Source: Bacillota bacterium (lineage in GTDB: Bacteria; Bacillota; UBA4882; UBA8346). Taken from it: a stretch of 64,000 nucleotides of DNA. The DNA is taken from positions 62,001 through 126,000 of the forward strand of contig JAEXFN010000049.1 of NCBI GenBank assembly GCA_023400055.1, in the 5' to 3' direction. Positions 1 through 9,597 of the stretch are shown piece after piece (within the stretch, counting starts at the first letter, position 1; every line of letters starts with the position of its first letter). Under the pieces are notes generated by a model. That model ran no database searches. It had not been told where the DNA came from and saw only the letters and a list, made by a program, of their open reading frames with translations. Position numbers and translations under genes: made by a program.

Positions 1-54
1 CCTTCCCGGGGGTAGACACTCGATTTTTCGAGGTATACGAATTGTTTAATCAAA

Positions 55-1959
55 CTATAATTCCGCAGAAAAGCTTGGATATTCTTTCTTCAATTTCCGG
101 TTCAATTCGGTAAATTCGCAAAGCTTCGTTTTTAAAGCGGTCTCCGATAACTGAACTCCCGATTCGTCCTTGCCCGTAGCGATCTGCTCAGTGAGTTTTT
201 GAATCCGCTCTTTTAGCCGCAACATATTCAGGCGATTTAAAATTCCCGTCAAATCACCGAACCCCGACTTAAACTGTTGTTCCGCGAGCAAAGTCGAAGC
301 CAATTCGCGGGCGGGTCCCATGAGTTCATCCAGAATCAGGTTTCGCTCCGACGCTGGTTCAGTATCTTGCAGCGCCGCGAATAAGTCCCGCCAAACCGCG
401 AATTGGAAATCGTCAGCTTTCAATTCTACTTTAATTCGCTCAAATTTATCATATTCCTGCAAAGCGATTTGCAAAAGTTCCTTTTCTGCATCAAAAATGG
501 CCGCTTGTAAAGGCGATAATTCGCTATTTGTCACCGTGGCAACACTTAGGCCATTTTTTTCAGTTGTCATTTTAGTATAACTAGGAATCAATTTATTATC
601 CAGTACCGGAGATTTTTTCCTGTTTTTTGCAAGCCAATTCGCAAGCTCCGCAAAAATCGCATTTTCGGAAACGCCGATCTGCCGCGCTAATTTCCGGACA
701 TAAAACTCCCGGGTCACCGAACTCTGCATCTCCGCCAATTCCGGCAAGACCGCCTGCACTGCCCCGAGTTGACCTTCGGGGGAAGCCAGATCGTAACGGA
801 TAAGGACTTGCTCGATTTGGAAGTCGATTAACCCCGGCGCTTCCGCCAATTGCCGCGTAAACGCTTCGCTGCCGGCGTTTTTCAGAAAAGAATCCGGATC
901 CTCGCCGGAAGGAAGTCGTAAAATCTTTACCGTCAGACCGGCCTCCCGCAGCAGTTCCATGCCGCGTAACGTCGCATTCTGGCCGGCCGCGTCCGCATCA
1001 TAGGCCAAAATCACTTCGGACCCGTAACGTTTGATCAATTTGACCTGTTCCCGGGTTAACGCAGTGCCCAAAGAGGCGATCGCCTGTTGAAAACCGCCCT
1101 GATGCGCCTGGACCACGTCCATATATCCTTCCATGATAATGGCCTGATTTTGATGACGGATGGCCTCTTTGGCGAGGTGCAATCCATAAAGAAAACGCCC
1201 TTTATGAAACAGCGAGGTCTCCGGCGAATTCAAATATTTCGGTTCGCTCCGATCGAGTACCCGCCCGCCGAACCCGACGACATTTCCCTGGGGATCATGG
1301 ATGGGAAAAATGATCCGATCCCGAAAACGATCATAATAACCGTTTTCGCCGAAACTGACCAATCCCAAGCTGGCCGCCTGTTCCAAGGACACGTTCTTCT
1401 TGCGCAATACTTCCGTGAGATTATGCCAGCCCGGCGGAGCATAGCCCAGTAAAAACCGCTGCCAGACCGGAAGGCTAATCCCCCGTCCCTCGAAGTATTC
1501 CCTTCCTCGTTTGCCTTGTTCGGCCCGGGTCAGACAAAAATGAAAATAGGTCGCGACCAATTTATTGATCTTCAGTAGTTCGTTACGACTACGATCGGCT
1601 TGAAAATCCGTAGTTTCCGGCCAAGCGATCCCCGCTCGCTCGGCAAGTTTACGCGCGGCATCTAAAAATTCCAGGTTTTCACGCTTCATGATGAAGCTAA
1701 AAACATCCCCGCCGACGCTACATCCAAAACAATAAAAAAATTGCTTTTCGGGATTCACATGGAAGGATCCCGTTTTCTCCGAATGAAACGGGCACAAGCC
1801 CACCCAGGAGCGTCCGGCCTTTCGTAAACTGACATACTCGGAAATGACCGATACGATATCGTTTTTATCCTTAATCTCTTGAAACAGCTCCTGCTGGCGT
1901 AAACGGTCCACATTATCACCTATCAAACGGTTTTTTAAGATCTTTTCTGCGTCCGGCAA
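55..1959 (-). CDS. dnaG: DNA primase
   Basis: Synthesises the RNA primers for lagging-strand and restart replication, working with the replicative helicase. The 634-residue product has the three DnaG regions. The N-terminal CHC2 zinc ribbon has C56, H59, C77 and C80 in CPFH and CFGC contexts. A Toprim catalytic core follows, with the EGYMDV glutamate and the DAD acidic motif. The C-terminal helicase-binding region is weakly conserved. The called start is TTG, seven bases after AGGA; an in-frame GTG about 17 codons later, behind AGGTGAT, would give a more usual N-terminus, so the first ~17 residues are uncertain. In Bacillota dnaG is usually followed by the housekeeping sigma gene, which would lie beyond the left edge. 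Length is typical of the family. Confidence 0.97.
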   Translation of the reverse strand: MPDAEKILKNRLIGDNVDRLRQQELFQEIKDKNDIVSVISEYVSLRKAGRSWVGLCPFHSEKTGSFHVNPEKQFFYCFGCSVGGDVFSFIMKRENLEFLDAARKLAERAGIAWPETTDFQADRSRNELLKINKLVATYFHFCLTRAEQGKRGREYFEGRGISLPVWQRFLLGYAPPGWHNLTEVLRKKNVSLEQAASLGLVSFGENGYYDRFRDRIIFPIHDPQGNVVGFGGRVLDRSEPKYLNSPETSLFHKGRFLYGLHLAKEAIRHQNQAIIMEGYMDVVQAHQGGFQQAIASLGTALTREQVKLIKRYGSEVILAYDADAAGQNATLRGMELLREAGLTVKILRLPSGEDPDSFLKNAGSEAFTRQLAEAPGLIDFQIEQVLIRYDLASPEGQLGAVQAVLPELAEMQSSVTREFYVRKLARQIGVSENAIFAELANWLAKNRKKSPVLDNKLIPSYTKMTTEKNGLSVATVTNSELSPLQAAIFDAEKELLQIALQEYDKFERIKVELKADDFQFAVWRDLFAALQDTEPASERNLILDELMGPARELASTLLAEQQFKSGFGDLTGILNRLNMLRLKERIQKLTEQIATGKDESGVQLSETALKTKLCEFTELNRKLKKEYPSFSAEL

Positions 1960-2329
1960 AACAGTTCCTGCTTTTTCAAACCGGTCATTGCATCAACAGT
2001 AAATAATATATGGCGATTAACTCTTTTATACATCTATCCATCTCAGAAAAGCTGCGTTTACCCCACTAACGACCGGAAGGATCAGCGCGGGTTTCGTAAA
2101 GCAAATAATAAAAATCGTTTTAAATCCTTTTACAAGATTATTTTGATTTCGAAGGCTCATCCGTCCGGGTTGGGCTTGCATCTATCAATAAGCCGGCCTT
2201 CCTTATAAAATAAACTGTCCATAGCGATGCGCAGGTAATCCTTTGAGACCAGAAAGTCTTCCGGAATGCCAACCTTACATTGCTAATTCTTTATGAATTC
2301 CTAAAATCCCTTTTATGGGTTATCGAAAC
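1960..2329. other. Gene-free spacer between dnaG and the rodZ-like gene
   Basis: About 370 bases without a credible reading frame or ribosome site. The right end is the U-tract side of the rodZ terminator. The promoter of dnaG must lie in the left half, but I see no convincing -35/-10 pair. No repeats or strong palindromes were seen. Confidence 0.5.
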
Positions 2330-2350
2330 AAAAAAGCGCCTCACGGCGCT
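2330..2350 (-). terminator. Rho-independent terminator of the rodZ-like gene
   Basis: On the minus strand AGCGCC and GGCGCT arms with a four-base loop are followed directly by six T residues. The stem overlaps the stop codon of the rodZ-like gene, so termination is immediate. Confidence 0.85.
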
Positions 2351-3201
2351 TCCATTCCACTGGGAGTCAATTTGATCGTGATGGGAACGCCATATTTTCC
2401 GATCGGCCCCAGATCCTTCCCGTTCAGACTCAAATGCACCCCAGCCGGATTTCCGAAGGTGATTTCCATCGTTTTTTGAGCGGTCCAGCTCTGCTTGGCA
2501 TCGCCGGAATTAAATTCCCTGGTCAACAACGAAGCTCCATCCGCATTAATCCGCACCCAGACTCTATCGCTAAACTCGGCTTCAACCTGGATCGGCGCTT
2601 CGGTCGGCGTAACCGATGTGGTCGGAGTGGCGGCCGGAGCCTCCGGCTGCGCCGCCGCAACATTCGGCGTAGCTGACGGAGTGGGAGACGACGTCGAAGC
2701 AGGCTGCTCCTGGACCAAATCTTTTTTCGGCGAAGGCACTGCCGTTTTCGCGACCGGTTTTACCTTGGCATGATCCGGGGAGCGGAATAACGGCATCAGC
2801 AGCAGCAAAATGACTATCCCGAGCAGAGCCGCTCCGACTCCCCAATAAATTCCTTTCAGCCACCCGGAACGGGCGGGTTGGGCGGTGGTCATTTCCGCCT
2901 TTTTCGGCGGGTCACTTTTTTCTTTTTCCGAGGAAATTTGCGGCGGTGCGATCCGTTGTTCCGGATAAGGGTTTTTTAATTCATTATACTTCCGCAAAAC
3001 CTCGTCCGCATCAATTCCAATGGCATTCGCATAATTCACCAGAAAGCCCCGGCGGTACACTTCACCGGGAATCTGCTCCAAATCGCCTTGTTCGATCGCT
3101 TCCAGATAGCGTAATCTGATTTTGGTAGTCTCCTGAATATCCCGTAAGGAAATATTCTTTTTTTCCCTGGCCTGACGGAGGTATTCTCCAATTTCTTTCA
3201 A
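2341..3201 (-). CDS. rodZ: RodZ-like helix-turn-helix membrane protein
   Basis: Bitopic membrane protein of the RodZ/YmfM type, which links the MreB cytoskeleton to cell-wall synthesis. Residues 1-70 form a Cro-type helix-turn-helix (HTH_25) beginning MKEIGEYLRQAREKK. One membrane segment lies near residues 115-137 (GVGAALLGIVILLLLMPLF). It is followed by a Pro/Thr/Ala-rich linker and a C-terminal beta domain of the DUF4115 type. The start is TTG with GGAGGTG upstream. The gene lies just downstream of spoIIIE in the same direction, as ymfM does in Bacillus. Fold and context are clear; a role in cell shape is by family. Confidence 0.85.
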   Translation of the reverse strand: MKEIGEYLRQAREKKNISLRDIQETTKIRLRYLEAIEQGDLEQIPGEVYRRGFLVNYANAIGIDADEVLRKYNELKNPYPEQRIAPPQISSEKEKSDPPKKAEMTTAQPARSGWLKGIYWGVGAALLGIVILLLLMPLFRSPDHAKVKPVAKTAVPSPKKDLVQEQPASTSSPTPSATPNVAAAQPEAPAATPTTSVTPTEAPIQVEAEFSDRVWVRINADGASLLTREFNSGDAKQSWTAQKTMEITFGNPAGVHLSLNGKDLGPIGKYGVPITIKLTPSGMEAP

Positions 3202-3314
3202 AAAGTGCCACCTCCAAGTTATCGATCACCGCAACGTTTTTACCATGATTCCGCGCTCGATTTACAAAGAAATAGTTCGAGCTAAGCCCGGGAGTTCCTG
3301 CTGTAAATTTTCAG

Positions 3315-5582
3315 TCAGACTCCCGAACCGTTGGATCGTTTCCGCAGTTCTTCCAATTGACGGCCGGTAATGATCACTTCCCGCGGTTTACTGCCTTCAT
3401 AAGGCCCGATCATCCCCTTGGCTTCCATCATATCGACCAAACGGGCGGCTCGGGTGTAACCCACCCGCAACTTGCGCTGTAAAACCGATGCCGATGCCTG
3501 ACCGTGTTCAATGACTACCCGGACCGCTTCCCAGAAGAGATCGTCCTCTTCATCTTTTACCGGATCATCCTGGCTTTCCGGTACGTTCACATATTGTTCC
3601 TGATAACTGGGCTCTCCTTGCTCTTTCCAATGTCTGATCACCAATTCGATCTCTTTTTCATTGACCAAGGCGCCTTGAATCCGATTCGGTTTCATCGCTC
3701 CCACCGGGGCAAACAACATATCGCCCCGGCCCAACAGCCGCTCCGCGCCCACGGTATCCAGGATCGTTCGGGAATCGATCTGCGATTTAACTGCAAAGGA
3801 AATTCGCGAAGGAACATTGGCCTTGATCAAACCGGTTATTACATCGACCGACGGACGCTGGGTAGCAATGACCAAATGAATACCGGTGGCCCGGGCCATT
3901 TGGGCCAAACGGCAAATCGCGTCTTCGACCTCTGCCGGCGCGATCATCATCAGATCGGCCAATTCGTCGATGATAACCAAGATGTAAGGCAGTCTTTCCT
4001 CTTCCGGGAGCGTTTCATTGTACTTGTCGATTTCACGCACCCGGGCCTCGGCAAAGATTTTATAGCGTTTTTCCATCTCATCGACGACCAGTTTTAAGAC
4101 GCCGGCCGCTTTCTTGGCCTCCGTCACCACCGGGGCCATCAGATGAGGGATCCCGTTATACATCGACAACTCAACCATTTTCGGATCGATCATGATCAGC
4201 TTTACCTCATTGGGGAAAGCCTTGAATAAAACGCTCATTATCAAAGTGTTAATACAAACGCTTTTTCCGGAGCCGGTGGCTCCGGCTACCAACAAATGGG
4301 GCATCTTGCGCAGATCGGCGATAGCAACTTCGCCGCCGATATCCAATCCCAGCGCAACACTGAGTTTTCCCGAATTCCAAAAGGCCCGGGATTCCAAGGT
4401 ATCCCGGAAAGTTACAATCTGCGCTTCTTGATTGGGGACCTCGATGCCAATCGCCGCTTTACCGGGAATCGGAGCCTCCAGACGCAATCCCTTGGCCGCC
4501 AGGGCCAGCGCCAAATCGTCGGCCAGATTGACGATGCGGCTGACCTTCACTCCCGGGGCGGGATGTAAATCGTAGCGAGTAATCACCGGGCCGCAATGGA
4601 CATCAATGACCTGCGCCTGGATTCCGAAATGCGCCAATGTTTCCTCCAATTGCCGGGACTGTTCGGAGTTGCGCGTGTTTTTCCGGGGCGGCGTCGCGGA
4701 ACCGATCAGATTCGGATCCGGCAATAAATATTTCCCCTTTTTATCGGGTTGCCGGACCAGACTAGCCTGTGCAACGTGAGGAGCATTTTTTAGCGTTTGT
4801 TCCGCGGCGGTATTTTGTTTCTTTAGCTCTTTTCGCTGCTCTTTCTCTTTCAGCATACTTTGCAGCGTGTTCAGGATCGAGCTCTGACCCCGCCCGCTGT
4901 TTCCAGAGCCGCCTACGCCCGGGTACTCCTCAGGAGCCTCAGCCCTTGGATTAAGACCTTCGTCTTTCATCGCCTCAATAGTTTCTTGTAATTTAGCCGC
5001 AGCTATCTCCGGGACCGATTGGGGCGGTTTTGAAAAATGAGCTCTCAATCCGGAAAATACCTGAACTAACGGGCGGTTTAACGCTAGAATCACCGCCACC
5101 ACCACCCAGATTAACAGGAACACCGCACTTCCGTATTTGCCAAACCAGCTATGAAGACCAAGCGCCAATAAGTGGCCAATGATTCCGCCACCCCGGTAGG
5201 CTTGATCCCAATGATTGCCGGCCAGCGGGACGCCACTGAAAAAATGAATGACGGTAATCGCCCACAGAACCAAGAGCACCAACGCGGTCAAATTGCGGGA
5301 CAGAAACCGGTTCTGACGGCCGGTTAGCAGTGTCCAGCCGACCACGGCGGAGATAATCACTGGGAAGATCGCGCCGCGCTCTCCAAAAACAAAATGCAGT
5401 CCGCTTCGTAAGATCTCGCCGATTCCGCCGATGAAACCGACTCCCTCCAAAGTAATGGCAAGTAACGACAGGATGGAGATCCCGATAAACAATACCCCGG
5501 TGATCTCCATGCGTTGTTCACCTAAACGTTGGTCTGGTTCGGTCTGCGAAGGGATATCGACGACTTTTTTCATCCGCGGCAT
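3315..5582 (-). CDS. spoIIIE: DNA translocase FtsK/SpoIIIE
   Basis: ATP-driven motor that pumps chromosomal DNA through the closing septum, in Bacillota chiefly into the forespore. The 755-residue product has about four N-terminal membrane helices (residues ~25-190) and a charged linker. The RecA-type motor has Walker A GATGSGKS and Walker B VIIDELADLMM. The C-terminal gamma winged helix begins near SASVLQRKLRVGYTRAARL and is the part that reads orienting DNA sequences. The ATG directly follows the stop of the upstream phosphate transporter gene, so the two are co-transcribed. A second ATG nine bases later is equally possible. The tepA-ylzJ-spoIIIE neighbourhood supports the sporulation orthologue. 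Confidence 0.95.
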   Translation of the reverse strand: MPRMKKVVDIPSQTEPDQRLGEQRMEITGVLFIGISILSLLAITLEGVGFIGGIGEILRSGLHFVFGERGAIFPVIISAVVGWTLLTGRQNRFLSRNLTALVLLVLWAITVIHFFSGVPLAGNHWDQAYRGGGIIGHLLALGLHSWFGKYGSAVFLLIWVVVAVILALNRPLVQVFSGLRAHFSKPPQSVPEIAAAKLQETIEAMKDEGLNPRAEAPEEYPGVGGSGNSGRGQSSILNTLQSMLKEKEQRKELKKQNTAAEQTLKNAPHVAQASLVRQPDKKGKYLLPDPNLIGSATPPRKNTRNSEQSRQLEETLAHFGIQAQVIDVHCGPVITRYDLHPAPGVKVSRIVNLADDLALALAAKGLRLEAPIPGKAAIGIEVPNQEAQIVTFRDTLESRAFWNSGKLSVALGLDIGGEVAIADLRKMPHLLVAGATGSGKSVCINTLIMSVLFKAFPNEVKLIMIDPKMVELSMYNGIPHLMAPVVTEAKKAAGVLKLVVDEMEKRYKIFAEARVREIDKYNETLPEEERLPYILVIIDELADLMMIAPAEVEDAICRLAQMARATGIHLVIATQRPSVDVITGLIKANVPSRISFAVKSQIDSRTILDTVGAERLLGRGDMLFAPVGAMKPNRIQGALVNEKEIELVIRHWKEQGEPSYQEQYVNVPESQDDPVKDEEDDLFWEAVRVVIEHGQASASVLQRKLRVGYTRAARLVDMMEAKGMIGPYEGSKPREVIITGRQLEELRKRSNGSGV

Positions 5583-7304
5583 TTATTGCTCACCTTCCTC
5601 GAGCACCACTGTCACAACGTTGGCGGAATGGGCCGCCACCCGTTCTAGGTTACTTAAGATCTCGACGTAAACCACGCCGGAACCGGGCCAGCATTTTCCT
5701 TGGTTAAGTCGGTGAATATGGTTTTGACGCAATTCTTCCTCCAGCTTAATAATACTCTCCTCACGATGCTCAATCTGTTTGGCCAGCTCCAAATTATTTT
5801 CTCTCAGCGCTTGAGTGGTTTTGCTATAAAAATCGATCGCTTTGCCGAAAAACAGTTCGATCTCATTCAAGGCCAATTCGGAAAAGGGCAATTGTTCCTG
5901 ATATTTTTTATCCGCCAGCCGAGCAATGTTATTGGCGTGATCACCGACCCGCTCAAGATCGCTGACTGCATGAAGCAAACCGGCCAAGCGTCGGGATTGG
6001 ACCTCCGTCAGCGAGTTCTGCGATAACAAAGCCGAAAGATAAAACGTAATCTGTTCCTGAAGATCATCAACTAAGGCTTCATTGCGGTACACCCCGTCCA
6101 GCAGATGGACTTGGCCCTTGAAAAAAGCGAGCCGAACGGCCTTGAGCATTTCAATAGTGGTTGACGCCATCTGATTGATCTCATGACTGGCCAGGATTAA
6201 AGCCAGCGCGGGACTCTGCAGCGCGCGTCGGTCCAAAAAAGTCTTACTGCCGTTCGGATTGGTTTTAACCGGCCGTTCCGAGAAGAACGAAAGCCCCCAT
6301 TTGGATGCCAACAAGGTTATGGGAAACCATATCAAAAGAACGCTTAAATTAAAGAGTGAATTTGCCAAAGCCAGTTGCCAGACATAAAACCAATGCGAGG
6401 CCGAACTTCCTAACGGAGCATTCCATTGGAAGACCGCCATTTCAAACTGGTGAAACCAGTCGCCGAAATTCTGACTCAACGTATTTATCAGCATTAATAA
6501 CATCGGTAAGGCGAACAGCCAAGCAATACCGGTGGTCAAGTTAAACGAAAAATGCAGCCAATTGGCTTTTTTGGCGGTCGGAACCCGATCGAGCCCCACC
6601 AACATATTGATAATGGTAGTGCCCACATTGGCGCCAATAATGATGGCAATCGCTCCGCTCAAAAAGGCGGCGTCGGTCAAACCCATATTGATGCCGACCG
6701 CGGCTTGGGCAAAGACCACCATCCCGTTGCAATTGCGGAGCAAGGCCGCTAAACACAACCCCAATAAAAAACCAAGCCATGGGTTGCGAAAGATTCCGGT
6801 GAGCAGCGCCAAAGTAGTCGGTTCGTTGGCCATCAGTTCAAAGGCTTGATGAAGCACAGAAAACCCCAAATACATCAGGCCCAAATTGAAAAGAATCTGG
6901 CCAATGTAATGCAAGTTCCGCCGTTTGACATAAAAATTAAGAATGAAACCGACAAACAAAACCAGAAAGGCTAAAGCGCCCAAATTGAACGCCATTAAAT
7001 GAGCGTTCACGGTCATGCCGACATTGACACCGAGCATGATCCAGAGCGCCGGGAGCAGTCCAAGCAGTCCCGCATTGACCAGGCTGGAAATAACGCCGAA
7101 AGTAAGAATATTACTCTGAAGAGCGGCTGCTAAGCCAATACCCGTAAATATACTCGCATGCGGCTCACGGGATTGTTTTTCAAGAATCGTGCGAATTCTT
7201 TCGCCGGCTAACTTTTGAATGCCATCGCCGAAACGGGCCACCGCGCTTAAGAACACTGCAAAACCGCCACATAAAATTAGCAATCCTTCGATGGAAGCTG
7301 GCAA
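5583..7304 (-). CDS. Na+/phosphate symporter with PhoU-like domain
   Basis: Member of the Na/Pi cotransporter II-related (PNaS) family, importing or exporting phosphate across the membrane. The glycine-rich membrane repeats include an LQSN segment and a second similar half near GANVGTT. Residues ~420-573 form a PhoU-like helical bundle with LERVGDHANNIARLADKK and LERVAAHSANV. The reading frame stays open 76 codons further upstream, but that extension has no family character. I choose the TTG at 7304 because it has AGGGGGAA eight bases upstream and leads straight into the first membrane helix. Bacillus has no such gene between ylzJ and spoIIIE, so it looks inserted into a conserved block. It is translationally adjacent to spoIIIE. 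Confidence 0.85.
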   Translation of the reverse strand: MPASIEGLLILCGGFAVFLSAVARFGDGIQKLAGERIRTILEKQSREPHASIFTGIGLAAALQSNILTFGVISSLVNAGLLGLLPALWIMLGVNVGMTVNAHLMAFNLGALAFLVLFVGFILNFYVKRRNLHYIGQILFNLGLMYLGFSVLHQAFELMANEPTTLALLTGIFRNPWLGFLLGLCLAALLRNCNGMVVFAQAAVGINMGLTDAAFLSGAIAIIIGANVGTTIINMLVGLDRVPTAKKANWLHFSFNLTTGIAWLFALPMLLMLINTLSQNFGDWFHQFEMAVFQWNAPLGSSASHWFYVWQLALANSLFNLSVLLIWFPITLLASKWGLSFFSERPVKTNPNGSKTFLDRRALQSPALALILASHEINQMASTTIEMLKAVRLAFFKGQVHLLDGVYRNEALVDDLQEQITFYLSALLSQNSLTEVQSRRLAGLLHAVSDLERVGDHANNIARLADKKYQEQLPFSELALNEIELFFGKAIDFYSKTTQALRENNLELAKQIEHREESIIKLEEELRQNHIHRLNQGKCWPGSGVVYVEILSNLERVAAHSANVVTVVLEEGEQ

Positions 7305-7573
7305 AGATAATCTTCCCCCTAATTCGGAATAAATACGAACCCATCTTATTTGAATCGTGCTACTTGTAACATCAACGCCAAACTCAATTGTATTATTCTC
7401 GGAGCCGACGGCATTTCCTGCCATTAATCGGAAATATCTAACGTCTGATAATTCTGGCAAGCCAAGACGGAGTCCCCGATTTTTTATCACAGGGATTCCA
7501 AGCGTGAAAGCCCTGCCAATAACTTTATTCACTGAACCAGAGATCTTTTTAAAGTATAACGTAATTTAATCAA

Positions 7574-7600
7574 AATAAAAACCCCCTGCTTGGGGGTTCA
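7574..7600 (-). terminator. Terminator after ylzJ
   Basis: Arms AACCCCC and GGGGGTT with a short loop, followed on the minus strand by TTTATTTT. It overlaps the ylzJ stop codon. The 270 bases between it and the phosphate transporter start hold no other gene and must contain that gene's promoter. Confidence 0.85.
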
Positions 7601-7822
7601 AAAAATTGACATTATAGTTCCCGGCTGCCAGGCGGGATTTAAATAATCTTGCGGATTGGTGCTGATGATTTGGGATATCCGTCCCTGTCCGCCGGGTAAA
7701 GGATCGACCATCAAACGAACGGAGCCTTTTTGAATTTCAATCGGTGCGGCTGGCGGGTCGGCGGCTGCCCCGGCTTCCTCCTCGAAGATGAGCTCCGGAG
7801 GGACGACCGTATATAATAGCAT
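7598..7822 (-). CDS. ylzJ: YlzJ-like small protein
   Basis: A 74-residue protein of unknown biochemical role. It matches the YlzJ family by length and by the C-terminal PLPGGQGRISQIISTNPQDYLNPA pattern, split here by position: the Pro-Gly-Gly turn, the ISTNPxDYL motif and a closing PG. The start overlaps the stop of tepA, so the two are translationally coupled, exactly as in Bacillus. The function cannot be told from sequence; linkage to tepA and spoIIIE suggests a sporulation or envelope role. Confidence 0.8.
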   Translation of the reverse strand: MLLYTVVPPELIFEEEAGAAADPPAAPIEIQKGSVRLMVDPLPGGQGRISQIISTNPQDYLNPAWQPGTIMSIF

Positions 7823-8592
7823 TATCGTTTCGACCTCCGCTTGGGGTTATTTTTAAGCTCGATTAGTTCTTCAAGTTTTTTTAATGCCTGGCTGATGCCG
7901 CCGATCTCATTGATCAGGCCGGCGGCTACCGCGTCCCTTCCCACCAATACTGTTCCAATATCTCTCACCAAGTCGCCGGTTCGAAACATTAATTCCCGAA
8001 ACCTCTCTTCGGAGACGGTCGAATGAGTGGTCACGAATTTAATAATCCGGTCTTGCATTTTTTCGAGGTATTCATAAGTTTGAGGAACGCCAATCAGCAT
8101 GCCGGTCAAGCGCAACGGATGAATCGTCATGGTCGCGGTTTCGGCAATAAAACTATAATCGGTGGAGACGGCAATCGGGACTCCGATCGAGTGTCCGCCG
8201 CCCAGAACCAGCGAGACCGTGGCTTTGGTCAAACTTTCCAGCATTTCGGCGATGGCCAATCCCGCTTCCACATCGCCCCCGACCGTGTTCAGGATGACCA
8301 GTAATCCTTTAATATTCGGATTTTGCTCTATCGCAACCAATTGCGGGATGATATGTTCATACTTGGTGGTTTTATTTTTAGGGGGTAAAATCATATGGCC
8401 TTCGATCTGCCCCACAATGATTAACGTATGGATATGAGTCTCCGCCGGTGCCGGGGTATTCATTTGACCGAGGGCTTTTAGGTTTTGCAGGGTGACCCGT
8501 TGTTTGCGCGGACTCTGCCGGATCGGCTCTTCCAGCGGGTTTTCCTGTTCCGGCTCGGAAGGGGATTCTCCGCTATAACGCTCATCTTCCAA
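7822..8592 (-). CDS. tepA: ClpP-like translocation-enhancing protein TepA
   Basis: ClpP/crotonase-fold serine protease of the TepA (YmfB) family, described in Bacillus as enhancing protein translocation and degrading spore proteins. The N-terminal 50 residues are acidic and Pro/Glu-rich. The ClpP-like core contains NTVGGDVEAGLAIAEML and GGGHSIGVPIAVS, whose serine is the expected nucleophile, and a downstream histidine in TIHPLRL. The open frame continues upstream through two tRNA genes, but that part is tRNA sequence read as protein. The TTG at 8592 has AGGAGG eight bases upstream and gives a 256-residue product of normal size. Confidence 0.9.
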   Translation of the reverse strand: MEDERYSGESPSEPEQENPLEEPIRQSPRKQRVTLQNLKALGQMNTPAPAETHIHTLIIVGQIEGHMILPPKNKTTKYEHIIPQLVAIEQNPNIKGLLVILNTVGGDVEAGLAIAEMLESLTKATVSLVLGGGHSIGVPIAVSTDYSFIAETATMTIHPLRLTGMLIGVPQTYEYLEKMQDRIIKFVTTHSTVSEERFRELMFRTGDLVRDIGTVLVGRDAVAAGLINEIGGISQALKKLEELIELKNNPKRRSKR

Positions 8593-8702
8593 CTTGTTGA
8601 CCTCCTCTTTTGCTCTTAGTATTCCTTGGTAATAAGAAATCATTCGAGGTTCGACAAGTTGTCGAAAGTTTCTCGCAGCCATTTCGCAAAATGACTGGAA
8701 AC

Positions 8703-8732
8703 ACAAAAAAGAGCCGGTATCTACCCGCTCTT
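8703..8732 (-). terminator. Terminator of the tRNA operon
   Basis: AAGAGC/GCTCTT arms with an inner GGTA/TACC stem separated by one mismatch, followed on the minus strand by six T residues. It sits 13 bases after the last tRNA and separates the operon from tepA. Confidence 0.75.
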
Positions 8733-8744
8733 CTGATTTACATT

Positions 8745-8819
8745 TGGAGCGGAAAACGGGATTCGAACCCGCGACCCTCGCCTTGGCAAGGCGATGCTCT
8801 ACCACTGAGCTACTTCCGC
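8745..8819 (-). tRNA. tRNA-Gly(GCC), distal copy
   Basis: Full cloverleaf with acceptor GCGGAAG/TTTCCGC, anticodon GCC between CGCCTTG and AAGGCG, T-arm GGTTCGAATCC and encoded CCA. Its sequence is identical to the other tRNA-Gly in the operon. Confidence 0.97.
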
Positions 8820-8831
8820 TTAAGATATATT

Positions 8832-8919
8832 TGGTGCCGAAGACCGGAATCGAACCGGTACGGTCTTTTGGACCGAGGGATTTTAAGTCCCTTGCGTCTG
8901 CCAGTTCCGCCACTTCGGC
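8832..8919 (-). tRNA. tRNA-Leu(TAA)
   Basis: Class II tRNA of 88 bases with a long variable arm. The anticodon loop CTTAAAA gives TAA. Acceptor GCCGAAG pairs with CTTCGGC and CCA is encoded. Confidence 0.97.
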
Positions 8920-8932
8920 ATTTAAACTTTTT

Positions 8933-9007
<75 letters not shown>

Positions 9008-9081
9008 GCAACATCGAGAGTAAATTTAGACCCTCACCGAGGGTCATATCTATTGAAACATTTGGGTGAGATATTTAATTT

Positions 9082-9156
9082 TGGAGCGGAAAACGGGATT
9101 CGAACCCGCGACCCTCGCCTTGGCAAGGCGATGCTCTACCACTGAGCTACTTCCGC
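9082..9156 (-). tRNA. tRNA-Gly(GCC), proximal copy
   Basis: Identical in sequence to the tRNA-Gly at 8745-8819, with anticodon GCC and encoded CCA. Duplicate glycine tRNAs within one operon may serve gene dosage. Confidence 0.97.
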
Positions 9157-9174
9157 ATGAATTCATCTCCGTTA

Positions 9175-9250
<76 letters not shown>

Positions 9251-9314
9251 GGGTCAGTTGGTACTTAAATATCTTAAACGAATCGGTGCATTTTGTCAAG
9301 ATATTTTAATTTTC

Positions 9315-9391
9315 TGGCGGAGCCGACGGGACTCGAACCCGCGATCTCCAACGTGACAGGCTGGCATGTTAGCCGACTACACCACGGCTCC
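9315..9391 (-). tRNA. tRNA-Asp(GTC)
   Basis: Acceptor GGAGCCG/CGGCTCC, anticodon loop CTGTCAC giving GTC, discriminator G as usual for Asp, encoded CCA. Confidence 0.97.
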
Positions 9392-9399
9392 GTAAAATA

Positions 9400-9476
9400 T
9401 GGTGGGCGAAGTAGGATTCGAACCTACGACCCCCTGCTTGTAAGGCAGGTGCTCTCACCAGCTGAGCTATTCGCCC
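9400..9476 (-). tRNA. tRNA-Val(TAC)
   Basis: First gene of the operon. Acceptor GGGCGAA/TTCGCCC, anticodon loop CTTACAA giving TAC, discriminator A, encoded CCA. Confidence 0.97.
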
Positions 9477-9500
9477 TCGCTCTTGACGAGTGCATTACAT

Positions 9501-9529
9501 AGTATACCGGATCTCCGGCAATCTGTAAA
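9501..9529 (-). promoter_or_regulatory. Sigma-A promoter of the tRNA operon
   Basis: TTTACA, a 17-base spacer and TATACT on the minus strand, with the -10 element about 25 bases before tRNA-Val. The match to the housekeeping consensus is strong. Confidence 0.8.
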
Positions 9530-9597
9530 TAGGTAAATTAAGAATTTCATGATAAAATATGAGCTAGATGGGATATAATTGACTAGACAGGCAAACT

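Noticed and set aside
7305..7532. N-terminal 76 codons of the Na/Pi symporter
   Set aside because: No family similarity and no ribosome site at the upstream start, whereas TTG 7304 has AGGGGGAA at good spacing.
8593..8913. N-terminal extension of TepA through the tRNA genes
   Set aside because: The peptide is tRNA-Leu and neighbouring sequence read as protein; a TTG with an ideal ribosome site at 8592 gives the normal family length.
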